Assembly (NCBI RefSeq): GCF_932276165.1
Contig: NC_063984.1
Location: 8,501,501 to 8,565,500 of the forward strand
Length of the DNA: 64,000 bases
Direction of reading: 5' to 3'
Source of the DNA: Plutella xylostella
Lineage: Eukaryota; Arthropoda; Insecta; Lepidoptera; Plutellidae
The notes below the pieces were generated by a model, which made no database searches, had not been told where the DNA came from, and worked only from the letters and a program-made list of their open reading frames with translations. Below are positions 1-9,056 of this stretch, piece after piece. Numbering within the stretch: the first letter of the stretch is position 1; every line of letters begins with the position of its first letter. The position numbers and the translations under genes are program-made.

Positions 1-1078
1 CGCGGGCTGCGGGAGTCCGACGTCATGTTGGGTGACAAACCGATTCCAGCGCATCTGTGCAGTTAGATCAATTGTTCAATATTGTAAATAGAGGAACTGC
101 GGGCTGGGGTGCGCAGGCGCATGATGTGAATTAGAAGATTGTCGCCGCTGCGTGCGAGCTGCATTGTGCGAGGTGTCGCTTGTTCCGCACAGTCTAGGTA
201 CGTGCACTCAATGCAGTGCGGAGGTTTACTTGTTGTATTTATAGGTCCAATTGCTCTGAGGTCTGACACACAAACATTCGTGCATTCGTGCTGATACTGG
301 CGGTATCATTGGAAGGTGTCGTGATTTCTAATGGATGATAAACCCATACTTACGTATTTGCGAGAACGTTTCATAACTTCTAATTTACTTTTGATGAACT
401 ACTTTTCGGTATTATTTAGGTGCGTCTGCTGAGAAATCGGCATAAAGTTATGGTTTGCAAGCCACAGTCGAGGAGATATTCACCAAACAATCCTATACGT
501 TACTACTTAAATTTGTACTTACCCCTTACAACATATTACTGCCTTCAAATGCACCATCCCACTAATTATCTAATTATTTACTAGATCATTATAATTTCTT
601 ATTCATTACACATTACAATACAATATACTTCCTACGTAATTATACCATTATTTCTTAGTCTGAACTGAGACACATGCACAATCGCAGCACATTACATGGA
701 AATGAAATCATATACATATTCCACATGGCATTCTGTGATATATGCACACGTCCGCTGGGAGTCTTATCTCCATCTCTAGGGGAAGATATAATTATCTAAT
801 CTCAGATGTAGTTGTAAAATAATTAGTGGTTGCATACATTATGTACAATACGGCTCACTGTGATTAGGAGGCAAACACGTACGGATTGTGTTTCTATGCA
901 CCTATAGGAGGAGGTATATTATCTATTTCCTAATCGGATACAATATATTTTGGGTATCAAACTAACTACGTTTACTTTTATTTATAAACAATAAAGTTTT
1001 GTGTCGAATTAACGCTTAAACTACCGTACCGATACCATTATAATGTTGCTTTGTGCTTAAAGCTCTTTTTGGAAACTA
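1..1078. other. Non-coding DNA, no gene seen
   Basis: AT-rich sequence with a short GC-richer start (1-300). The small reading frame at 63-269 (minus) resembles nothing I recognise and has no splice or promoter context. If the DOCK exons at 9057 onward belong to a complete gene, this stretch is DOCK intron. Confidence 0.5.
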
Positions 1079-2725
1079 CACTCGCGAGCAACCAAATCGA
1101 CTCAAGCCTTCACGGCGCACATATACATTGATTTTCCTAAAACGATAAATGGTAAATATAAAAGTGATATGTCATTCGAAAGCTGAAGAATTAGGCTTTC
1201 AATTAAGATCAATACCATAAAAAAAAACTAAGCGCAGATTTAATGACGCATTTTAATTGCCCGTCAGTGTTAATTACCTCATTAGGAATCCACGCCTTGC
1301 GCTACCTGATCCCGCTATAAAACCTTTCCACATCCGGTGTACCTTATCAGTCGCTTGTTGCAAGTTGACCGGTACACATCTCGTTGCATTGTATTCCTTG
1401 TTTTCGCAAACCCATGGATACCACACCAGAAGAAGCTGCTCAAGTTGTTGCCTTGCTGCAACAAGGGTTAAGTCAGCGAGCAGTCGCTGCCCAGCTCCAC
1501 TTGAGCCAGTCTGCTGTATCCCGAGTATACAGACGGTTCCAAGAGACTGGTGCCTTCAATCGAAGACCAAGAACGGGCCGCCACCGCTGCACTTCAGAGA
1601 GAGACGACCGCTTCATTGTCTCAACCTCGCTGCGCAATCGACACCTTACGGGCGTTGATGTGCAGCAAGAACTGAGACGTGTACGACAAGTGGCTGTCAG
1701 CGAGTGGACAGTGAGAAGACGCTTGAAGGAAGCCAACTTGACACCAAAAAGACCTGCATCAGGCCCCAAATTGACTGCAGGCCACCGACAAGCGCGTCTT
1801 CAGTTTGCTCGAGAGCATCTCGATTGGAGCATTGCGCAATGGCGGTCGGTCCTGTTTACTGATGAGTGCAGAGTGTGTCTGCATGGCAGTGACAGGAGAG
1901 GCCGGGTCTACCGGCGTCCGGGGGAACGATTTGCCCAATGTTGTTTCGCTGAAACAGTAGCATATGGCGGCGGTTCCTGCATGATGTGGGCTGGTATTTC
2001 TCTAGAGGGAAAAACCGCACTTGTTTTCGTGCCTGGAGGCGGCCGAGGAGGCGGGTTAACAGCTGATCGGTACATCACCGACATTCTACTCGGTCATGTT
2101 GTGCCCTATGCAGAATTTGTCGGTGAAGACTTCGTGCTAATGCACGACAATGCCCGCTGCCACACGGCACGAGTCAGTCGGCAGTTTCTGAGAGAGAAGG
2201 AATTGCGCACGATGGACTGGCCTGCGCTCAGTCCTGACCTGAATCCCATCGAACACTTATGGGACGAGCTCAAAAGAAGAGTTCGGGCCAGGAATCCAGT
2301 CCCTGCAAGCGTGGACGAGCTGAAGACAGCTTTATTAGAGGAGTGGGACGGCATTCCTCAGGAAACTGTCAAAAAGTTGATAAGGTCTATGAGAAACAGG
2401 CTGCAGGCTGTAATTAGGGCAAGAGGGGGCAATACAAAGTATTGATTTAAATAAATAAATTTTTATCTTAACATTTTTTGTTTAATTTGTATAATACGAT
2501 ACCCATACCCTTTTTTCCTAAATTCCCGTTTTTCCTACAATTGCGTTCAGACATCATTTATTTCAAAAATGATGAATGGATTTCAATAATAATGATATCA
2601 AATTAAAGCTGACATCTTAAGCTTTTAAATGACATATCATTTTTATTATTTCTATTCATAATTTTACTTGTATTAATGTATGTTTGCGCCGTCAAGGCTT
2701 GAGTCGATTTGGTTGCTCGCGAGTG
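1079..2725 (+). mobile_element. Tc1/mariner-type transposon, apparently intact
   Basis: A 1647-bp element bounded by TA dinucleotides (1077-1078 and 2726-2727), the target duplication of the Tc1/mariner superfamily. The ends are inverted repeats of about 40 bp beginning CACTCGCGAGCAACCAAATC; within them I count very few mismatches (for example CTTCACGG on the left against CTTGACGG on the right). One uninterrupted transposase gene fills the interior. Near-identical ends and an open transposase suggest a fairly recent insertion. The site lies upstream of the DOCK exons and downstream of the phosphatase 3' end. Confidence 0.93.
1414..2445 (+). CDS. Tc1-like DDE transposase
   Basis: A 343-residue cut-and-paste transposase. 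The N-terminal part (about 1-110) has two helix-turn-helix regions (GLSQRAVAAQLHLSQSAVSR; then the WTVRRRLKEANL segment) that would bind the inverted repeats. The catalytic domain shows all three acidic residues: Asp150 in LFTDE, Asp245 in MHDNARCH and Glu280 in DLNPIEHLWDE. The spacing between the last two is 34 residues, the DD34E signature of the Tc1 clade. I chose the ATG at 1414 (MDTTPEEAAQ) rather than the in-frame codon at 1384, because the upstream residues are not transposase-like and Tc1 proteins are about 340 residues. No stop, frameshift or missing catalytic residue is visible, so the protein may be active. Confidence 0.93.
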   Translation: MDTTPEEAAQVVALLQQGLSQRAVAAQLHLSQSAVSRVYRRFQETGAFNRRPRTGRHRCTSERDDRFIVSTSLRNRHLTGVDVQQELRRVRQVAVSEWTVRRRLKEANLTPKRPASGPKLTAGHRQARLQFAREHLDWSIAQWRSVLFTDECRVCLHGSDRRGRVYRRPGERFAQCCFAETVAYGGGSCMMWAGISLEGKTALVFVPGGGRGGGLTADRYITDILLGHVVPYAEFVGEDFVLMHDNARCHTARVSRQFLREKELRTMDWPALSPDLNPIEHLWDELKRRVRARNPVPASVDELKTALLEEWDGIPQETVKKLIRSMRNRLQAVIRARGGNTKY

Positions 2726-2727
2726 TA

Positions 2728-3245
2728 TTTGGGGGCGATTCGTATCTCGCCCAGATAAGCTAGTATACCTCGTATTGACTATATTTTGAAGAATATAAAT
2801 ATTATATATTTTGCCCTGTGCAGCAGAAATTGAGCAAACTAATTCTTATTCTGATACTGGTCCAATATAATATGCGATATTCGTAGTTGTGTCACACTTC
2901 CCACCCACTGCCGTTTATGAAAGACAAAACTAAGAAAATGTTATTCCAACACTATGCTAGGTAAATTATTGACGAGAAGAAATAAAACAAAGCAATAGTC
3001 ACAGCCATAATTTTATTATGTTAGTCGCAGCTACAAGCTACAATATCACTGTTTACAATGAAGCGACTAATGAACTACCTATCACATTTAGCACTAAAAT
3101 CTATCCGTAATGCATGATGGCACTTATTTTTATCGCTAAGGAAAAATTTAAACATTACATGGACGTGCAGTTTTCCAGTTTTCATGCCTTAGCTTTTAGC
3201 CAACAGCAGAACATTGCCTCCGTATATTCTTATCACTACAACACA
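2728..3245. other. Non-coding, includes acid phosphatase 3' UTR
   Basis: No gene is seen. On the minus strand this is the 3' flank of the acid phosphatase gene; a polyadenylation signal (AATAAA, minus) lies at 3012-3017, about 230 bases after the stop codon. Confidence 0.6.
3012..3017 (-). terminator. Poly(A) signal of acid phosphatase gene
   Basis: TTTATT on the plus strand reads AATAAA on the minus strand, about 230 bases downstream of the stop codon at 3246-3248. Position and sequence fit the 3' end of the phosphatase transcript. No cleavage site was determined. Confidence 0.5.
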
Positions 3246-6200
3246 TCAGCTGATATTGCAGTGAGCCCGGTACTCTTCGTGGGTCCAGACGAGGTTCTGT
3301 GTGAGGGTGACGAAGGTCTCGTAGTCGCAGAGCAGGCGGCCCCCGCAGCCCTGGATGGGGAGCGCCTGGCCCGGGCCGCCGGCGTCGGGGGAGTAGATCG
3401 CCTGGGGGTAGAACGGATAGTTGTTATGTTTTGAACGCTATTATGGAAGGTGAAAATTAAGGATTGTACCAAAATCCTATAACTGTGATTTGGTGTTTTG
3501 TAGGGTTTTTGGTAGCTCAACACGTATTAGAGATCCGATTGTTCTCACGAAAGAGATGTGTGTAAAGAAACCATCCTGAAAAGGTACTACTTAGGAATAA
3601 AGAGAATAAGGGGTATGAATAAACTTTATATTCCACCATAATTGATCTATAAAGCAACGGTGTATGCTATAGCTATTACGAATATGTTCCTAAAAAAAGA
3701 CTTCATGGACTGAGTCACCTTGTCTCGCGAACTTACCGCGACAACAAACTCTCCCGAGTTCTTGTTCCTCCTCAGCTCTATAGCAAAAGTAGACCCGTAG
3801 TGCGGCTGATGAGGAGTGAACACCCGGGCCGCGGCTAGCAGCGCCGCCACGTTGTTCTCGTGAGCAGAGTACAGGGTCAGCTTGGGCTGCTCCGTGTCAC
3901 CGGATATGGCCAGGTGCATGGAGTTTATTATGTCCGCCATTAGTACTCCTGAAAAGGTGCCAATTTTGTAGGGAAAGAATTTTAGTGATAATAGGCTGTT
4001 TTTGTATATAGGAAGACGGATTTAGTGTAAGTAGAGTCTTGAATGTGTCCGAAAGATGGTAATAGATAAACACTGGTGGAGTAGATTTATCAAGCAAGGG
4101 ACTACATATATTCTCTGTAATTTTGGCGCTTTCTGCAAATCATGACCAAATCCAGGAAGTCGATGTGCATTGCGTTTAATTTGTATCGGTCCCTAACATA
4201 GGTAGGTCCAAGGTTTATGCAGCTAGCACAATACTTGCTCGTATGCAACTACAATAGATTACAAAGCAGTCAAATCTGCTAACCTGTGGCTAATCTGGTT
4301 AACTCATCTGTATAGAATTCGTATCCGTATTCTAGTTTAGTCACTTGCTTTATCCGAGGCATCACTTCCTGTGCCCATTGTGGGGTTTTTATGCCGACGT
4401 TATTCTGAAAAGGAAGATTAAATTACATACATAGGTTTAATATAGGTTTTCTCAGCGACGGCCTATAGGTACCTACTCCAAGAGTTTGACCAAATTAAAG
4501 AGCCGTATCAAATGGTCATCACTATTCACCCAGCTCGTTATTGGGACAGAAATTCAAATCTCTGCAGCGTAATTATGTCAAACTCGTTCATGAAACTGGT
4601 TAATCTTTATGAGATCAACCTACCTCACGTGATGTTTAATCGTGCATTTTTATCATGCACATTTCTTAATTTGATTAATTAAATTATTATTGTCTATCCA
4701 TAACTTATTCAAATCTACTCTATCACCAACCGTAGGACATGGACCTCTTTATAGCAGCTTTATCGTTCCTGTTCAAAACCATATATTGGCGCACCCTGGG
4801 AATACAGCGATTGACGCTTATGTCACTGGTCAATCCTGTCACTAACATGACAAACCTTTGATAAATGCGAAAAGATGAAGAACATCATACAAATAGTAGT
4901 ATCCTCTCCTCTCACTTACCAAAGTCTGAAACAGATTATCCAGGAAGAACACATCCTCAGTAGTACTGATATTGGTCCCGGTCTGTCTAGTCAGATATTC
5001 GAAGAGGTCCTGATACTGCGCCGTCTCAGCTCGCACCTCGGGCCGAGTGTACACCTTGTCCCGGGCTTGCAGGTAGCTGGGGCAGTTGTACCAGTAGAGC
5101 AGCTGGAATGGACAGAAAAGATGAGGCTATTACCTGCTTAAGAGTTTTTTTTTTCTTGTTTTTCGAAAAAAGGGTTTTTGAAATTAAAATAATCTTCCGT
5201 TTTGGAAATAGCCCCTTTGTCACGGAGATCCCTGGGCATGGTGCTTATAGCGATAATAAATTGATTCTAATTTATACATATTTCGGCTCTCGGCAGATGA
5301 CCAAAAATGAAGGCATTAAATTGTAAATAGCATCACGTGAAGTAAGACCAATCAGTGGAGGTTTCTGTCCTCTCCATGTTCATATAACTCGTTTACCATC
5401 ATCCGATGTCTTCGTGGTGATATATTTTCCTGGCCATGGTCCTGTAGATATTATTTTATACTTCACATTCATAGTATTTCATAGTGCTTGTTTTTAAATA
5501 CTGTTGTACGGAACCCTGGGAAAACTAGTTTTATTGTACTTGTTTTATTTGCACATATTTTTACAAATGCAATGCAAATTATATTCATGTCCATCATTTC
5601 TACGTGTCTTTTATTTGATTAATTAAATAATCAATATTATGTTAAGAGATCATTAACCTTTACTTTACTTTTTGTTGGTAATTAAATGCACATAAATTTT
5701 ATTTAGACACATATTTTTTGCCACATCTTTTTAAATCAAAAACTCTATACTTACTTTTTTTTTAAGTTATTTAAATGCTAAGTGTGAGTATCCTAATCAA
5801 TTCTATAAAGAAAATATATTTTGTTAGTCCGTATAATCCACCCTCACGCCCAGAGAGGGCTTTCTATCTATCTATCTATCATGGCGAGCTTTTTTTCCGC
5901 ATTTAGCCTCTAAGGTGGGCTATTGTGCGTGAAATGCCTATGGGGTGACTAGCTATTAAGCCCCCCAAGCTCACGCCAGAAAGCCAGTAGACGACATAGG
6001 TTGCTTATGACTTCCCGAAGGGACCCCGGAGATCCGAGGGTTTTTGATCGTAGTGTATCCACGCCTTTGCAATGTAACAAGACATGGGAAGCTGTTTCAT
6101 CTTCCTCCATGCAACTTCTGCAAAGAGGAGTGGTGGAGAAGAGAGGGCTTTGTTGATCTATGATTTTTCTATTATAAAGCACTCACATCGTCCTCCTCAA

Positions 6201-7890
6201 ACGGCAGCGTGTCATACGGCACGGGCTGCCAGTCCAGCGCGGGGTTCCAGCGCTGCGCGGGCGGGGGCGGGAACAGCGCCGCCATCGCCGTCAGAGCCGT
6301 CATCTTGGTGCGAGCGTAGTCTGTGGTACGCACGGTGACTTCGGCAGGGAGGTAGAGCGAGGATATGAACCCGTAGGTAGCGCCCCACTGGCTTTTATAC
6401 ACCTATCAAACTTTTACCATATTCTCTATTGTGAAACACTCACATCGTCCTCCTCAAAGGGCAGCGTATCATACGGGACGGGCTGCCAGTCGAGCGCGGG
6501 GTTCCAGCGCTGCGCGGGCGGGGGCGGGAACAGCGCCGCCATCGCCGTCAGTGCTGTCATCTTGGTGCGAGCGTAGTCTGTGGTACGCACGGTGACCTCG
6601 GCAGGGATGTAGAGCGAGGGTATAAAACCGTAGCGCCCCACTTTTTTTTACCACCTTCTCTATTGTAAAGCATACTCACGTCATCTTCATCAAAAGGCAG
6701 CGTGTCATACGGCACGGGCTGCCAGTCGAGCGCGGGGTTCCAGCGCTGCGCGGGCGGGGGCGGGAACAACGCCGCCATCGCCGTCAGCGCCGTCATCTTG
6801 GTGCGAGCGTAGTCTGTGGTACGCACTGTGACCTCGGCAGGGAGGTAGAGGGAAGAGATGAAGTTGTTGTAGCGCTTGCGTAGAGAGCGCCCCACTAGGA
6901 ACCCGCGTTGCTTGCCTTTCTGAGGAGAAGAAGATTCTGTTGGTATATCTACTGGTAGGGTAGGGGCTGATACAGTAAGAAGTTGGAGGCGATAATTTGA
7001 TGTGTGTAATTTTGTGACCATGATTTCATCGGAAGTTATGATTGATTGGGGTTTATTGTTGTTTCGATGGTTTGTTTGTTGAGAAAATGTAAATGACCGT
7101 TTCGGTCATTTCGGGTTTGAATGGCCGTATGAGATGGCTGACCAGGCTAGATACTGCACATTGCAATAATAAAATTATCCTGAATGAGTGATGTGTTATA
7201 TCCGGTAGAATTTGTATGTCTGAATTAAGGTGATTAGGAACTTACGTTAGTAAGCGCTTTCTTCCCGTGCGGGAAGAATACGTCTTTATCATGAATGTCG
7301 GCATCGGGAAACAAGTCCAATTCCTCTTGGTCCGGCGTTCGGTCGCCGTGCCGGAATATCTGATAAACAATCACACAATTTGTATCATAGATAAGGAGAT
7401 GAGATGGAAGATGAATTCCGTCATCTTTCACAATGAAGATATAAATTCGGTGCGTAACTACCAGATTATGTTATCAGTAGAGCTAATCTAGATATTTAAC
7501 TGTATTAGATTCAGTTTAAATTCATATAAAATTTCAGGAAGAGATGTCTCACAATGTAAACATAATATTTAGGCTGGTGTAAAACATAATCCGTGACGGT
7601 CACATCGCCGGTGCCTCAAGGCCTCTAAATCCGGCCCTGTACACAGATCCTTGCACAGATATTCGCCTATCAGTGCGCATCACAGAGTCGAAAGCCGCGC
7701 ACGGGCCGGCTGCGTGACACTGCCAATAGCACAATAGTACCGGTGGACGTACCGCGAACACGCTCCACAGGTCCGTCTCATTGAGGCAGTCCCCCGCCGT
7801 CTCCACGTTGTTTGGCTGCTCCACCATCACGCCGGTGTTATCGCCAGCCACCAGCGCCACCAAGCAGCTCATGATCCACCAGATAGCCAT
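3246..7890 (-). CDS. Secreted histidine acid phosphatase
   Basis: A lysosomal/venom-type acid phosphatase of 387 residues that hydrolyses phosphomonoesters through a phosphohistidine. Minus-strand exons: 7753-7890, 7246-7359, 6680-6919, 4920-5102, 4284-4404, 3737-3948, 3246-3401; all junctions are GT-AG and in phase. The first exon encodes a signal peptide (MAIWWIMSCLVALVAG). The second gives the catalytic FRHGDRTP (nucleophile His50). The third gives the phosphate-binding Arg in VRTTDYART (Arg117). Exon six gives YSAHENN (His295). The alignment recalled from human prostatic acid phosphatase matches throughout (for example EDD-LLYWYNCP). The proton-donor Asp of the usual HD pair is Glu296 here. 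There is no C-terminal membrane segment. The third exon has two further tandem copies in the following intron (6444-6640 and 6187-6387). The gene probably lies inside a DOCK intron on the opposite strand. Confidence 0.93.
5860..6175 (-). mobile_element. LINE 3' fragment in phosphatase intron
   Basis: Minus-strand reading from 6182 to 5949 gives CRSCMEEDETASHVLLHCKG and flanking residues, the zinc-knuckle C-terminus of a non-LTR retrotransposon reverse transcriptase. After its stop the element runs into a short GATA-type tandem tail (5866-5881). Only the last few hundred bases are present, as in 5'-truncated insertions. It abuts the third copy of the duplicated exon. The clade was not determined. 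Confidence 0.7.
6187..6387 (-). other. Duplicate exon 3, copy 3 (possible alternative exon)
   Basis: It has 67 codons beginning WGATYGFISSLYLPAEV and ending PFEEDD, with a GTGAGT donor. An AG at 6388-6389 (minus ...AAAGCCAG) stands in phase 0, exactly what joining to exon 2 requires, although the polypyrimidine tract is weak. Differences from the complete copy are nearly all synonymous. If spliced in place of exon 3 the product would lack the KGKQRGFLVGRSLRKRYNN segment. It could instead be a decaying copy held similar by gene conversion. Confidence 0.5.
6444..6640 (-). pseudogene. Duplicate exon 3, copy 2 (no usable acceptor)
   Basis: The reading frame GFIPSLYIPAEV...PFEEDD is intact and the GTGAGT donor is kept. 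The only nearby upstream AGs (after a run of A's, and AATAG) join the wrong frame or a stop. On the sequence alone it is likely not spliced, despite the conserved protein. Confidence 0.5.
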
Positions 7891-7975
7891 CGCGCGCGTG
7901 TTTGTGAATAGCCGTGAGCTCGGCAGTCGGCTCGGCGCGCCGATGCCAACTACAGAGAAAAAAGCCTCTGCTCCA

Positions 7976-7983
7976 TTTATATA
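7976..7983 (-). promoter_or_regulatory. TATA box of acid phosphatase gene
   Basis: TATATAAA on the minus strand, about 86 bases upstream of the start codon at 7890. That leaves room for a transcription start near 7950 and a short 5' UTR. The distance and exact match support it; the start site itself was not identified. Confidence 0.5.
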
Positions 7984-9056
7984 GATAGGACACTTCGCGA
8001 GCTCCGATGATTGCAGAACTTAGGCGCAGAGTACACCTACAAATAATGAAGGCAAAGCTAATATAGTTTTAATAGCAATTATTTAAATTCGATACTTTCG
8101 TTAATTGAAATGCTGTTTGTTTAGTGATGTAAGAGTTCGAGTTCTTATTTAAAGCAGGTGGACAGGAAGGACATTAATTACTGTATTAATTACTTTAAAT
8201 ATTATAGCAAAATAAATCAAGTCTCAAATTTTAACTTTCAGTTTGAATATGTGCCCTTTTTCAGGATTTTATACGTAAAGTTAAATAGAAATGTTTTAGA
8301 TTTGTAATTAAATTAAGTAAACACGATTAAAACATCGACACAGAATAACAGAGAAATATTATTTGTCAAAACATACTCCTAGACTCTTTATTGTAATCTT
8401 TTCCTCTTTATGTAATGAATGGTGTTTAAATGGGGTGTTGTAAAGTTAGATTATTCATGAACAACTGTTGAATGTTTTTTTAATAAATTTGAGAATGGCC
8501 ACACGTTTCCTTATCTTTATTCATCAAGAATATTTTTCATAATTTCAATAGTGCGTAGATACCGATCCGACCAGATATTTTTCCAGAGGGACATAGATGA
8601 ACGTACCTTCCTGTCGTAGGTGCACAAATGGTGTCATTTATCTTCATTGGGGACGCTACCTTCCGCGTATATGTTTTGTGTACTACGTCATCATGGCGTC
8701 TTTGCTATTATATTATTGTTCAATGTAGCCGATTGTGAAGGAAGGAAAAATCTTAGCCTTCAGAATAGCTATTCAGCTACATTAACTATTTGTCTCGAAT
8801 ACCTATGTGTCCTACGTACTTCATATTTTTGTTACAAGTTTGTAGAGACATAATATATTATGTCCAACCTTTTCAATGATGCCTTCAAAGGCCCCTTTAC
8901 CCTTCTCTTTCGTCTCTCAGCAGTCTAACAACTAGTCCCTTAAATGTGGTTGACCCAGAAGACTAGTGTTTATAAGAAATTCATATTTATCTTCTACGTT
9001 TCACAATGTTGGGTTGAATTAATTGCACTAATGATTTCCATTTCATTCTTCCGCAG
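7984..9056. other. Non-coding between phosphatase and DOCK exon
   Basis: AT-rich sequence with no coding stretch I can support. It should be DOCK intron plus the phosphatase promoter region. Confidence 0.5.

Larger units (their letters stand above)
6165..6919 (-). repeat. Tandem triplication of acid phosphatase exon 3
   Basis: Three head-to-tail copies of the exon that carries the active-site arginine and the region to LPF(D/E)EDD: 6680-6919 (complete, 80 codons), 6444-6640 and 6187-6387. The last two lack the first 18 or so codons. Each copy keeps the GTGAGT donor and the same downstream intron motif (TCTATTGTAAAGC and variants), so the repeat unit of about 240 bp includes intron. Protein sequence is nearly identical in all copies. 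Confidence 0.9.

Noticed and set aside
3114..3434. 106-codon plus-strand frame
   Set aside because: Antisense to the last phosphatase exon, which has clear family similarity on the other strand.
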